DNA of 64,000 nt, taken from an uncultured Paracoccaceae bacterium. GTDB lineage: Bacteria > Pseudomonadota > Alphaproteobacteria > Rhodobacterales > Rhodobacteraceae. Positions within the stretch are counted from its first letter, which is position 1, and each line of letters begins with the position of its first letter. The notes under the pieces are model-generated. The model saw only the letters and a program-made list of their open reading frames with translations. It ran no database searches and had not been told where the DNA came from. A program made the position numbers and the translations under genes. This document shows positions 18,001 to 26,149 of this stretch, piece after piece. Where the stretch lies: positions 310,001 to 374,000 of the forward strand of contig CANMPK010000001.1 in the NCBI GenBank assembly GCA_947499725.1. The letters run 5' to 3'.

Positions 18001-20206
18001 TGGTGGTCATGCAAATGGCGCGAAGTCTCAGCAGACAATCTATACCAATGCAACGCTTACAGCTGGTCAAACGTTAACCCTGTCCACAGGCCGTGACGCA
18101 AAATTGCTGGGCGCAGTCGTGAAGGCGAATAACATCTATATGGACATCGGCCGCGACCTGGTTGTGGCCTCACGCCAAAATACGTCCTCCAACACATCAT
18201 GGGGCTTTAACGCATCTGTGACCTTCAGCGGAGGCGCAGTCACCGGATTCAGTGTCGGTGGCAATTACGGTACAGGCGATCGCAAATACACCGATACGCC
18301 AACTTGGATCGAAGCGAACCAGGTTCTGGATATCTATGTTGGTCGCACCACTTACCTTATGGGTGCGGTGATGAACTCCAAAGCGAACAAGCTGAAACTT
18401 GATACAGGCGTGTTCGTTTTCGATGATTTCCGAGACCATGATCGTCAGATCAACGTGGGTGGTTCTATCAGTGCGGGGCAATCCAATGGCCAGTGGGACG
18501 CGCCAAGCGGCAGCTTCAACGCGCTATATCGCAACAAACAAGGGGTGACCTACGCAACTGTGGGCGGCGGAGAAATTCGCGTGCGGTCTAACCCAGATAT
18601 CGATCTGCGGTCTTTGAACACGAATGTGAATACGGTTCATAAGACAACCAAGAACGTCTACGTGAACATCAAGATCCCTGGGATTAACCTGAAGAAACTG
18701 CGCGAAAACCTAGAGGAATCCGGTAACTTCATCCGCGCCGCAACAGCGAATGTACCAGATCGGGTGCGTGTTCAGGGGGATGTTGCTAACCAGATGTATC
18801 GACGTATGCTTGCCAATGGGTTTTCAAGCTCTGAGGCACAAGCCCTAGCAAACACTGAAGAGTTTAGAACAGCCGTTCGTTCAGCGTCTATTTTGGCTGA
18901 AGCGAGAAAGGTATACGGCGATGGCCCGATGCCAGAAGAGATTTATCTTGCCGCGGTTATGGGCGAGAGCATTTTGTATGTGCAAAATGATGATGGCACA
19001 ATTTCTGCAAATGTCTCTATAGCGTGTAATACGTCTGGTCGTTGTTCGGTTGCTCTATCAAACCTTATGACGATGCTTGATGACCCTGCTGCACGTCAAA
19101 GACTTTACGACTATATGGATAGCACATTGGGTTATCTTGCCACCCTGTTTTCTCGGGAAACATTTATTGATGGCGTGGAAAGCGGCATTCATCAGTGGAG
19201 TGATAACGACCTGATCACAAACACTTTGGGTACGCTTTTCTGGTGTGCGAAGCATGACTTCACCTATTTCTTGGACGCGGTAAACTTTGATCCAAGGGTA
19301 CGTGAGTATATTGCCAATGAAGGTTTTGGTGGCGTCGACAATATGGAGGCGTTTATTTCCTATGTTCAAGAAAACGGGATGACGGCAGACGCTGCACATC
19401 AAGGTTTTGTTGAATATGTAAGCGGCTTCCAGAACTTTATGATTGAGTTCGGGACCGGCGTTTTAGGCGCTTTGGAAGGCATTGATGGTTTGTATAATCT
19501 TGCCGTTGACCCAGAAGCGCGAAACGCACTTCGTGTTGCTGTTACAGAGATTGCCCGTGACCCTGAAGCTTTTGCATCTCAACTTAGTGAAGCTGCTCAG
19601 GAAGAGTTTTGGCAGTATTGGAATGCAGGAGATTTAACTGGTGCTCTAGGGGCGCTTGGCCCAACCGTTGTCGAAACAGTATTGGGAGCAAAAGGACTAA
19701 CAGCGACGGGCAGACTAGCTAGCCAAGGGGTGAGGAACCTCACCGTAAGAGGCGGATCTACAATTTCTGATGCGATTCCTTTGTCCCAGGTTAATCGAGC
19801 AATGCTTGCGTATGCTCGGGAAATTCGTGAAATTACCGGATATGGTCTTGCCGGTCCGCAATCAGTGAGTATCAAGCAAGCTCTCCGGGAAATTGACTAT
19901 TCCCAACCACTGGCTACAGCAGCCGAACGAGCGGCCCATAGAAGTCGTTTCAATAATGCAAAGGCTCGACTAATTAGAGACTGGGAACAAAACACCGGCC
20001 AAACATGGCCTACGTATGGTAATCCTGCTCCAAACGGGCGCCAACCCGGTAACCGTTGGGACGCCCATGAACTGATTCCTAACTCTCATGGTGGACCTAT
20101 TGAATGGTGGAATATAACTCCAGCGAGATACCCTGATCAGCACCAAGGTGGCATTCATGCCACGGGTAGTGCATATAATAATTTGATGGACCTCGTGGGA
20201 GATTAA
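12044..20206 (+). CDS. CdiA/FhaB-like two-partner secretion exoprotein with C-terminal nuclease toxin
   Basis: 2720 residues from a GTG start. The long signal peptide ends near LAHAQ (about residue 45). The TPS secretion domain (about 46-290) carries NPNL (ANPNLRSSG), NQNG in place of NPNG, and the adjacent CDGC pair. A beta-helical filament follows, with a two-copy internal duplication of period 332 residues and Arg/Trp/Tyr-rich segments. FHA-2-type repeats recur with SAGRDMS and VAGRDF motifs (about 1735-2130). After a predicted cell-entry/pretoxin region, the last 130 residues resemble HNH/endonuclease-VII-type toxins, with H-E-L-I-P, W-W-N-x-x-P and G-G-I-H. A SUKH immunity gene starts one base after the stop. 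No VENN motif was seen, so this is CdiA-like rather than canonical CdiA. Confidence 0.88.
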   Translation: MRISVSEIIDRSAYKAKSFLNKSALAISCLAVVLQPITAELAHAQSIRIDPSAPRSLTPSVTNSSTGKPTINIVAPNAGVSHNRYNSLSTSSGAIFNNSRTTGTSKSGGTVRANPNLRSSGSAKVIVNEVRGRSASSLKGSLEVFGPKADVIIANQNGLTCDGCSFVNTGRATLSTGSVSVRGSKVELNVKQGAVQVGRGGASGAETLNLAGRHVIINGKTVARDSIIVSGGAQVFDPATGASRAAPSDKARNAPYAVDATAFGSLQSGTIRVIGNESGLGVRLDSNLSARGDISARSKGDLTVRNASAGRNISLTASGTITQLNGKVQAKHNIYASGRRFVTTSGARMIAGGNVAIRTNETLTVGGEIHARNINVKTNRATTNLGKVISSEQLTIVAGEIINRRSVHQTYTKVSDPAYAWMSRYVPWMTWFVKRNPSHAWSGYYRTLLSRSYKTVADQQNLGPEAVLQGRNVTLNATYGDIVNESTIRAAGGVLKASARRDIINRAQVERDRLSNGSYRTSYRGASLSGGVVNLHAGRNYVQSRAGLGASHSLYMNANNSLSVQRDYNLPGTLSLISRGGTVSNNKKVTTRGDITLHGAAGVKTTNNLSAGGNVSLASSRGGIVNTRYIWGNNINLNAAGNIDSLHADARRDLNINSTRGSVTNRYVAYGRNRLKISAYNDFVNQGYASRTSNLYGGNGVDITAGANARLIATRLWSYGNINITAGNRTSGSIQISGVETRSPYSKYTGRKYGTEVWTSGSYGAWRGSDIDAYGKSSTLTLNAKRGNLDIVGSSVHSAESMALYAGGTVNIINKNYSDSFTEKKRVWYSYKKRRWFRTRTYWAYRDYSRKFGASKYANSNVGTANNLTLASGGNVNWTGRIGFGRDLNLRSWAGTVSVNQVVNTAGRVTLNGKNGVGINRDVTAATSLSAYSGGTIVNNAKLRSSNTIYMRGGAIANNRYMWANDITMHATGDINSLHADARRDLKVTSDRGSFTNRYVAYGRRHLNIQTYNDINNQGYASRNSNLYGGSSATLVAGRNVNFNGARLWSYGNINIVAGNRTAGSVNINGIETRQKLSATYSGKYRSREIWTTSYRGHFRQSVIEGLNSNATVTVTSRRGNVNLTGSDLRSKGNLTVNASGRVNLHGKDYSDNTQVLDRRWRSWTTGRWFWKKRHYAYTDHISNKRGTSRYANADLVAGRTLTINSGSIGGNGLWATAQNVNLNARDKIDLTNVRKLNASNLVSVNARNNARVLGNVSGRNITFGSTPNVSIGGAYRIHGSSDLNLAVARNLTIESGLSGNRDVKLFSANGNIRNLGTLSASRDVVLATSERVLLRDSYQVISTGRINAGRTVYLSGARGVQTKGIVARQIELSSRWGGVSVTGALVGRDRVEVQARGNISTRGVLADEVRLSSSLGSISASGWKSSDGSDAVTAKSVFASRLAAASDNFLSASDVSKRTQGILHAFDDLSINTTKTFSVTNGMTVSSEGDLLINAGDVNVTSRWTGSTLYRSAILSGGDLTLNTTGKVVVTGGTLSSKGNLFINAGGSIENRALQTSFKLTKAHGCEGSSCGRNGLSFAAGEILSGQGMILTTRNQLVNQASQIAAAGSIMIHARNHIVNTTRSGQYRIVDIYKKKCFIVCYSKTVRQENRAVIESGVIQTEFGDITLITDRYDIRNHGSFLSSGGDLTLQAGRDVSLTAQSFEVHNLFKKRGFSGFLTYSSNKTYWNNFATALSQLEGMNVNISAGQDVKGIGATVMALNDLVMSAGRDMSYDAKQNEKYLVEKGWSFGLTSSKFQVSQGLIRSGDLLQAYMNDNPALAAVHELATAEDGWGALNGSLALIWHGSQTLANANGLFKKLGGDISMSDALAQQFVPSDFNDFEDLKNCKDVSSCAAAAGIGFRFEMWESRQEWTESHVSRLGAGNDLVLTAGRDIALVGGTITSAASDATIVAGRDFLMTAVADNTRTSNSGWGLNIGFSQSGVTVGGHANGAKSQQTIYTNATLTAGQTLTLSTGRDAKLLGAVVKANNIYMDIGRDLVVASRQNTSSNTSWGFNASVTFSGGAVTGFSVGGNYGTGDRKYTDTPTWIEANQVLDIYVGRTTYLMGAVMNSKANKLKLDTGVFVFDDFRDHDRQINVGGSISAGQSNGQWDAPSGSFNALYRNKQGVTYATVGGGEIRVRSNPDIDLRSLNTNVNTVHKTTKNVYVNIKIPGINLKKLRENLEESGNFIRAATANVPDRVRVQGDVANQMYRRMLANGFSSSEAQALANTEEFRTAVRSASILAEARKVYGDGPMPEEIYLAAVMGESILYVQNDDGTISANVSIACNTSGRCSVALSNLMTMLDDPAARQRLYDYMDSTLGYLATLFSRETFIDGVESGIHQWSDNDLITNTLGTLFWCAKHDFTYFLDAVNFDPRVREYIANEGFGGVDNMEAFISYVQENGMTADAAHQGFVEYVSGFQNFMIEFGTGVLGALEGIDGLYNLAVDPEARNALRVAVTEIARDPEAFASQLSEAAQEEFWQYWNAGDLTGALGALGPTVVETVLGAKGLTATGRLASQGVRNLTVRGGSTISDAIPLSQVNRAMLAYAREIREITGYGLAGPQSVSIKQALREIDYSQPLATAAERAAHRSRFNNAKARLIRDWEQNTGQTWPTYGNPAPNGRQPGNRWDAHELIPNSHGGPIEWWNITPARYPDQHQGGIHATGSAYNNLMDLVGD
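13915..14640 (+). repeat. Internal duplication in the exoprotein gene, copy 1
   Basis: First of two homologous segments in the filament region. It runs from NTRYIWGNN through SLHADARRDL, YVAYGR, GYASR, LYGG and LWSYGNIN, to a basic aromatic stretch and SKYANSNV. SLHADARRDL starts at residue 646 here and 332 residues later in copy 2. Confidence 0.8.
14911..15650 (+). repeat. Internal duplication in the exoprotein gene, copy 2
   Basis: Second copy, offset about 996 bases. It keeps the same order of landmarks: NNRYMWAND, SLHADARRDL, YVAYGR, GYASR, LYGG, LWSYGNIN, a basic aromatic stretch and SRYANADL. The copies have diverged at the DNA level, so the duplication is old, yet the landmark strings are kept. 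Confidence 0.8.
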
Positions 20207-20207
20207 T

Positions 20208-20678
20208 ATGACAGCAGAAGTCTTCGCCGAAATTTCTAAATCGGCAAATTCAGGAACCGGAAATTCCTTCAAGAGAGTCTCAAAAGAAGAAATAGCTCAA
20301 TGGGAAATTGACAACTCAATTGAGCTGCCCGTCCAATTAAAGGAGTTTTATCTTCAGGTTGGCCATGGCTTTCTAAATGTCGATCGTTTGGGAAATAAAC
20401 AAAATGATTATCCAAATAATTGGGTTAGCCTAGATCGCTTAACAGAATTCTGGAAGCGAACAGAATTGAGCTTTCAAATTGACAATGAAATTGTTGATGA
20501 AGGAGAACTGCCATTCTTTGACATGGGGAGTTTTGCTTACTTGGTTTTACGACCCAATTCACCTACCCCAAACGCGGTGTTTAGGCCATATGAAGGGCAA
20601 CCCATTTGCGCTTCTATATATGATTTTACTGAACGTCTATTTGAAGACACCACATTTTATACGAAGATCCCTGTTTAG
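20208..20678 (+). CDS. SMI1/KNR4 (SUKH) family immunity protein
   Basis: 156 residues, beginning one base after the exoprotein stop. The SUKH pattern is visible: a helix opening with VSKEEIAQWEIDN, then SIELPVQLKEFYLQVGHGFL (family I-x-L-P-x-x-x-x-x-F-Y-x-x-x-x-G), then strands around residues 55-115 with W and F positions. SUKH proteins are common immunity partners of polymorphic nuclease toxins, binding and blocking the toxin in the producer's cytoplasm. The gene is more AT-rich than the operons around it, as expected for exchangeable toxin-immunity cassettes. It ends five bases before the converging ChaN-like gene. Confidence 0.85.
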   Translation: MTAEVFAEISKSANSGTGNSFKRVSKEEIAQWEIDNSIELPVQLKEFYLQVGHGFLNVDRLGNKQNDYPNNWVSLDRLTEFWKRTELSFQIDNEIVDEGELPFFDMGSFAYLVLRPNSPTPNAVFRPYEGQPICASIYDFTERLFEDTTFYTKIPV

Positions 20679-20683
20679 TGGCT

Positions 20684-21556
20684 TTAGCAATTTGTTAACG
20701 CTTTTTCTTTATTAAATTTTGGAGTACGCCATTCATACGCTTCTAGCGTTCCTGGGGAGTTGGCCTCGATGAATGCAATCGATCTATGTGTTTGGTTTAA
20801 AAACCGAGCTTTTAAGCCACCATCATGATTTAGGTGAGATAAGCCAACGATTAGGGTGTGGTTTTGGGCGGCAGAAACGATCTCTGCAATATGCTCATCC
20901 CGCTTCCATTGCTTAAGCGCTAAGCGGAAGGCGCGTTCTTCGTCGATCAGGCCGCAATGTGCTTTCATCATGGCGTCTTGCCAACCTTCCAAAATGGAAA
21001 GGTCGTTTGGGCGTTCTTCTATACCGTCTCTTTCAATTCGGCGTTGCTCTGCCAGTGGCAAATCCGCCCCAACAATCGGTAATTTAGCTGCAAAGGCCGC
21101 GTCAAACACAGGCTCATAATACGACCAATCAGGCCAGCCAGTTTTAGACCATTCTAACGCAATTCCCAGACCTCGCGCATATTCCGGGTTCTTGGCGCGG
21201 TAGGCCTGGATGACCGGCTCTTGCGCTGGTTCCAACATTTCCATCGCCAAGGTTGGATATCGCCCACGGTCAGCAAGGGCCTGCAGCAAAAACGCTTCTC
21301 GGTCTTGGTGCGGGGCAAATCCGTGGCGTTCGCCGATCAGAATAATCGGCGTGTCCACCAGACGATCAATCAACTCAGGGATGGTAATGAACCCCTGCTT
21401 TTCTGGATCCCAGATTTTATCAATCAAGTCTTTTGGATCCGCATCCGGACCGATGTCATCAAAGGGCCCTTTCACTTGCGAAATAGCAGGGGTTGCCAGT
21501 AGAGCAGCTGCGCCTGACAGAACTGTTCGGCGAGAGAGTCTATTGTTGTGCATCAA
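20684..21556 (-). CDS. ChaN/Tiki-superfamily protein, exported
   Basis: 290 residues with a twin-arginine-like signal (RLSRRTVLSG, hydrophobic Ala/Leu core, cleavage near ISQ, about residue 27). The ChaN family landmark G-E-x-H is in IILIGERHGFAPHQ (about 75-88), followed by AMEMLEP and a later HxxH-like LIVGLSHLNHDGG (about 235). ChaN proteins bind haem or may act as EreA/Tiki-like metal hydrolases; the role here is open. No lipobox Cys is evident. The gene overlaps the upstream IalB-like gene by 17 bases, so the two form one minus-strand unit that interrupts the secretion locus. Confidence 0.8.
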   Translation of the reverse strand: MMHNNRLSRRTVLSGAAALLATPAISQVKGPFDDIGPDADPKDLIDKIWDPEKQGFITIPELIDRLVDTPIILIGERHGFAPHQDREAFLLQALADRGRYPTLAMEMLEPAQEPVIQAYRAKNPEYARGLGIALEWSKTGWPDWSYYEPVFDAAFAAKLPIVGADLPLAEQRRIERDGIEERPNDLSILEGWQDAMMKAHCGLIDEERAFRLALKQWKRDEHIAEIVSAAQNHTLIVGLSHLNHDGGLKARFLNQTHRSIAFIEANSPGTLEAYEWRTPKFNKEKALTNC

Positions 21557-22058
21557 TCAACTCCGCCCAAGCTTTGGAAAACCCACGAAGGTCAATTGGC
21601 AATGTGATCTCGACTCCATTCGCATCCAAATAGGTGAGCCGCGCAATCAGCCCACCTTTCATGGCAGAAAGAAGATCGGAAGAAAGAGGAATTCCCATAT
21701 GGCACCCTGTCTCGTTGCAAATCTCAAATCCAAAAACAGATTTCTTACCCGAGTCAATTTGCATCGTAATGCCTGGTTTCAAAAAAACATTCAGAGGAAC
21801 GGTCAGTAGAACGATCGGATCAGGGGCTGAAAACACGCGCGCCAAAAGAACGGGCTCTTGGGTTTCAGCTGTCACCAAGCTTTGTGCCATACGGCAACGA
21901 TTGACAGGATCTTCAGAGACCTGATTTTGAAAGTCACAAATGACTTGCCAAGGAACCATCAGTTCCTTTGGCTGCGACAAAGCCGATTGAGCGTAGACGA
22001 CTTTAGCGGAGAATAAAAGAAAGCAACAAACTAGAAAACTTTGACGGGAAAACTGCAT
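21540..22058 (-). CDS. Invasion-associated locus B (IalB) family protein
   Basis: 172 residues with a signal peptide ending near VYAQ (about residue 24). The IalB pattern is present: W-x-V-x-C (VPWQVICDF), a second Cys in NRCRMAQSL, and the pair FEICNETGCHMGIPL, followed by ARLTYLDANGVEI. Four Cys suggest two disulfides in the periplasm. IalB-type proteins are frequent in alphaproteobacteria and mostly of unknown function outside Bartonella. It precedes and overlaps the ChaN-like gene. Confidence 0.85.
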   Translation of the reverse strand: MQFSRQSFLVCCFLLFSAKVVYAQSALSQPKELMVPWQVICDFQNQVSEDPVNRCRMAQSLVTAETQEPVLLARVFSAPDPIVLLTVPLNVFLKPGITMQIDSGKKSVFGFEICNETGCHMGIPLSSDLLSAMKGGLIARLTYLDANGVEITLPIDLRGFSKAWAELIDAQQ

Positions 22059-22175
22059 TTTGTGTTCAAGAACTCCGAAAAAATTGTTAACGAATAAAGA
22101 AAGTTATCTACGATCTGCATACGTGAAATTTGTTTTCTTTGCAGCCATTTTTGAAGTTATAATTGGATTTGTTTT

Positions 22176-24491
22176 TTGGTGTTTGTTTTACGTAGTTTTT
22201 TAAGCGGTTTAGTGTTCCTAACACCCTGTATTACTTACGCAGGATCGATCACAATTGATGGACAGACTGCTACTTCTATAAGCAGTAACGCCGGTGGTGG
22301 AATTGTCGTAAAAGTTGCGCCCCGAAATTCTAAATCTCATAGCCACAACACCTATCAAACTTTTAATGTGCCTGAGCAAGGAGTAGTGTTTGATAACAGC
22401 ACCGCAGGCGCCTCTCTCATTTTGAATGAGGTGACTGGTCAGGGACTTACTTTGATTGAAGGTGACGTTTCGATCCGCGGTGCATCAGCAGATCTGGTTT
22501 TCGCAAACCCAAACGGAATAACGGTAAATGGCGGGCAGTTTTTGCATACGGGCCGCACGCTCTTAACAACCGGACTTCGTGATGGCGAGAATGCAGATGG
22601 CTTACCGCTTTATAATATTCAACAAGGTTCGTTAATTGTAGGTACTAAAGGTCTAACCGCCCAAGGGCAGGGGGTTCATCTTTATGGTGGAGATGTCCAA
22701 GTTGATGGGAATGTAGATGTAAAAGTTGGCCAGCTTGATGCTCAATCTGGCCGTGGAGCACTGACGGTTGGGTACGGTGGCTTACTCGAATGGTTAGATT
22801 TTTCACTGTCTGGTGCTGATAGTAGCTTGATCGTGTCTTCTGGTGCAGTGTTGTCCGGTGGTTCTATTCGCTTGGTCTCAAGTGGAGGGAATTCTGGCGT
22901 TAAAATGGACGGGATTGGCTATGCCTCAACTGGTAATTTCCAGATTGATGCGACTGGGAAAATCACAATTTCAGGTGAAGTTAGGGCGCAAAAAACAGTT
23001 TTTGTGAATGCGGGCAGCGCAGGCATAGAACTTTCCGGGAGTGAGGATAAAGTTGTATCTCTTGTTTCAGATACCGAAGCAGTTCAATTGATTTCAGAAG
23101 GTGGCATAACGGGGCAAGATTTTGGCATTACGGGCGCAGGGCGCGGTTTTTTCGGGTTCGCGACCAACGCGGCTTTGAGTTTACGTGCGTCCTCTGATGT
23201 CGAACTCAGTAAAGGTATCTTGGTAAGTAACGCCAGTGACATTGAGATTATTTCTGAAGGGTCGGCCGACCTATCACAGCTCAACTTTCGTCCCTCTGAA
23301 GATTTGAATATTTCTACTACAAGTGGACTGACGCTCGCTGGTGTAACAGCAACTTCTGAAGAACGAATTGCGATCGAAAGCACAGGTGGGGACTTAAAGG
23401 TTAAAAACTCCGAACTCGCTAGCGCCCTTGGGAGCCGCCTTAAAGGTATCGACGTTTCATTGTTGTCAGACGTTGATCAGCGAACAAGAATTACGAGCTC
23501 AGCAGGGGGGGTTACCGTTGAGGCGACTGGCGTTGTTTTAAACCAAGGATCATTGATTGAAGGGGCTAAAAAGTCTGAAGGGGATGAAAGTTCTGAAGGC
23601 GGTGTTACGGTTCATGCTGGACAACTTTTGCGTAATGAAACCGTTAGCGAAACAAGCATTGGGTCGTTTTATGCCAATGGGGATTCATTGGTTATAAAGG
23701 CAGGAAACGTCGAGAACTTGTCTGGACGACTGCTTTCCGAAACTGATCTTTCCATTCAGACTTCGGGGAGCATCGAAAATCGTGTCCTGCAGATTGGCGA
23801 AACACATGCTGCCCTGTCAGACACAAAATCAGCTGCAAATTTTGGTGATTTCGCTGTTGGTAATGAAATTGGACAAGTTACAGCGGTTGGAAATATTTCA
23901 CTTAAGGCGGACAAGAAAGTTGCCAATATTGGAGGCGATATTTCTGGGCAAACGGTTTCGATTGAAAGCGCAGAAATTCTTAACAGCCCTGAGAGATTTG
24001 GTGCACAGAGTTTTAAAACCCGATGCATTTTATTTTTTTGTAAGACAACCGGCAGCGCGAACGTAAGCCACGATGGTGGCACGATTACTGCGTCAGAGGT
24101 TCTTAGTCTCCAAGCAATCGATAACCTCAAGAATGTCGGCGGTACACTCACCGGAAACGACGGATTGGTTTTAGAAGCGCCTGAAATTGAACTTTTAAAC
24201 CTGCAATTCTGGGATTCATTTGAACGTCCCTCGGGCTTGGCTGGATTTTTCAAAGGGTCGTCATCTGTTCAAATTTTGACCTTCCAAGAAGGTGTGGTTT
24301 CTTCAACTGAAGGTGACATTACTTTGACATCCGATAACTCTGTCATTCAAAGGGCTACGTCTCTTTCTGCCAATGGGAATGTGAACGCGAGAAATGGTAT
24401 CACACAAGAAGATATCGATGACTTCGTTAGGTTGAACAACAAGCGCGAGATCGGCTTCTTTCGCTTCTTTGTTAGGCAAGAAAGCAAATGA
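22176..24491 (+). CDS. Second, short TpsA-family exoprotein
   Basis: 771 residues. The start is a TTG at 22176 or the GTG at 22179; neither has a strong ribosome site. A signal peptide ends near TYAGS. The TPS domain carries VILNEV-like SLILNEVTGQGL and NPNGI (FANPNGITVNGG), but the Cys pair found in the large exoprotein is replaced by Val and Gly. The rest is beta-helical, with a small FHA-like segment at the C-terminus (IENRVLQIGETH, KTRCILFFCKTTGS). There is no recognisable toxin domain. It overlaps the TpsB gene by ATGA, so this protein is the direct operon partner of the transporter. Confidence 0.82.
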   Translation: MVFVLRSFLSGLVFLTPCITYAGSITIDGQTATSISSNAGGGIVVKVAPRNSKSHSHNTYQTFNVPEQGVVFDNSTAGASLILNEVTGQGLTLIEGDVSIRGASADLVFANPNGITVNGGQFLHTGRTLLTTGLRDGENADGLPLYNIQQGSLIVGTKGLTAQGQGVHLYGGDVQVDGNVDVKVGQLDAQSGRGALTVGYGGLLEWLDFSLSGADSSLIVSSGAVLSGGSIRLVSSGGNSGVKMDGIGYASTGNFQIDATGKITISGEVRAQKTVFVNAGSAGIELSGSEDKVVSLVSDTEAVQLISEGGITGQDFGITGAGRGFFGFATNAALSLRASSDVELSKGILVSNASDIEIISEGSADLSQLNFRPSEDLNISTTSGLTLAGVTATSEERIAIESTGGDLKVKNSELASALGSRLKGIDVSLLSDVDQRTRITSSAGGVTVEATGVVLNQGSLIEGAKKSEGDESSEGGVTVHAGQLLRNETVSETSIGSFYANGDSLVIKAGNVENLSGRLLSETDLSIQTSGSIENRVLQIGETHAALSDTKSAANFGDFAVGNEIGQVTAVGNISLKADKKVANIGGDISGQTVSIESAEILNSPERFGAQSFKTRCILFFCKTTGSANVSHDGGTITASEVLSLQAIDNLKNVGGTLTGNDGLVLEAPEIELLNLQFWDSFERPSGLAGFFKGSSSVQILTFQEGVVSSTEGDITLTSDNSVIQRATSLSANGNVNARNGITQEDIDDFVRLNNKREIGFFRFFVRQESK

Positions 24492-26149
24492 TTAGGCTGG
24501 ATACCAAAACGAGACTGTGCATTTTAGTTTTGCCCATGTTTTTGTACGTTAACGCAGCTTTTGCGCAAGCAACAGTGGAAGATCGTGAGCGGCTTTTGCG
24601 TGCCCAAGAAGTTGAAGAAAAGCGCGCAGCAGCCAATGCGGAAGCGCCAGGATTAGCAATTGATGCAACTCTCAATCAGCCGCGCCAAGATTTGAATTGT
24701 TTTGAAATTGACAATATCGATATTCAAGGCGTCGAAAGTCTTCCTATCCATCAAGTCACCAACCTGATTGAACCCTACTTGCATTCTTGCATGGGGCAAA
24801 ATGCCGTCGACAACATTTTGCAGGTCTTAACTCAAGCCTATTTAGATATTGGCCTAATCACCAGTCGCGCCTATGTCCCACCGCAGGATCTTTCATCGGG
24901 TCTTCTTCAGATTGTTGTGGTTGAAGGGAAAATTGAAGATGTGGTTCTCGCACGGATTGTCGACGGGAAAATTTCTCCAGGAAAGCCTAGTCGATTTAAG
25001 TTTGCCTTTCCGACAGGTCCTGGAAAAATTCTAAATTTGAGGGATCTTGAGCAAGGGATGGATCAAATAAACCGTGTTGCGTCTGCCCAAGGTCAGTTGG
25101 ATATTGCTCCAGGGCAGGGGATCGGGGGCTCTGTTTTGAATGTGGCCTACGCGGATGAGGATAGATTTCGGCTCAAATTTGACTTGACCCATAATACTAC
25201 AGATACGGGATTTTCTCAGTCCGCTTCGCTCGGTTTTAATGCCGACAATCTTTTAGGTGTAAACGATACGCTTTATTTGGGATTATCTGGTGGAGAGAAT
25301 TCCAATACCCTTTCGACGATATACAGCTTTCCTATCGGTAACCTTACGGTCACTGCGAGAGGTAACTATTCTGAGTCGCTAAGCCAACTTACCTCTACTT
25401 CTGAATTGTTTGAGCCAAACACATCGGTATCCATTACCGGATCATGGATGCTTTCGCGAGATTCCACGCGAAAAACTCGGTTAGAACTGCGGGCTGGAAG
25501 TTCGGACAATCGACGCTATGTAAATGGCAGTCAGCTCACGCCTCAACAGATCAGGACCGCTCGGTTAGGGGTGCGCCATGAAGAATTTGGCGAGGGGCGT
25601 TATGTCGCTTATGACGTTGGTCTTACAGTTGGGAAGCTAGTCAGCGATACAAGCGGTCTTACTGTTGGCAGCGGCCCGCAAGAAAAGTTTGGTGTTCTGG
25701 ATTTCTCGCTCACACATCAAAAGTCGTTGGGATCTGGAAGTAGCCTATATACGTCGTTGTCTGGGCAATATTCGTCGAGCCCTCTTTTCTCGCCCCAGCA
25801 GATTTCCATAGGCGGTTCTGGATCATTACGAGGCATCAATGGCAGTTCTGTTTCTGGTGACAATGGAGTGATTTTGTCCAGCGAATACACTCTGCCAGCA
25901 GATATTTTTTCAGTCGATAGTATCGGTTGGCTAGATGGTGTTTCGGGATTTTTTTTCCTAGACGCCGGGCTTATCGCAGATCGTGAGGGCAGTGCACAAC
26001 ATGCCGGCGTTGGTTTAGGTGCCGGCGCCAAAGTCTTCGTGGGCAAAGCCAGCTTTAATTTTTCCGTTGGATTTCCAGTAAAAACATCTGGTTCTATCTC
26101 TTCAAATGGCCCAGAACTGAGCCTACAACTTTCTACAAAGGTTTTCTGA
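24488..26149 (+). CDS. TpsB outer-membrane transporter (ShlB/FhaC/CdiB family)
   Basis: 553 residues. A signal peptide ends near AFAQA (about residue 24). A helical segment follows, then two POTRA domains (about 70-225), the first with the paired Cys of ShlB-type proteins (LNCFEID and HSCMGQN). A 16-strand beta-barrel fills the rest; its conserved loop-6 motif appears as GSLRGINGSSVSGDNG (about 443) and the last residue is Phe, as in outer-membrane barrels. It secretes TpsA proteins across the outer membrane. It is the only TpsB in the window and may serve both exoproteins. Confidence 0.9.
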   Translation: MIRLDTKTRLCILVLPMFLYVNAAFAQATVEDRERLLRAQEVEEKRAAANAEAPGLAIDATLNQPRQDLNCFEIDNIDIQGVESLPIHQVTNLIEPYLHSCMGQNAVDNILQVLTQAYLDIGLITSRAYVPPQDLSSGLLQIVVVEGKIEDVVLARIVDGKISPGKPSRFKFAFPTGPGKILNLRDLEQGMDQINRVASAQGQLDIAPGQGIGGSVLNVAYADEDRFRLKFDLTHNTTDTGFSQSASLGFNADNLLGVNDTLYLGLSGGENSNTLSTIYSFPIGNLTVTARGNYSESLSQLTSTSELFEPNTSVSITGSWMLSRDSTRKTRLELRAGSSDNRRYVNGSQLTPQQIRTARLGVRHEEFGEGRYVAYDVGLTVGKLVSDTSGLTVGSGPQEKFGVLDFSLTHQKSLGSGSSLYTSLSGQYSSSPLFSPQQISIGGSGSLRGINGSSVSGDNGVILSSEYTLPADIFSVDSIGWLDGVSGFFFLDAGLIADREGSAQHAGVGLGAGAKVFVGKASFNFSVGFPVKTSGSISSNGPELSLQLSTKVF

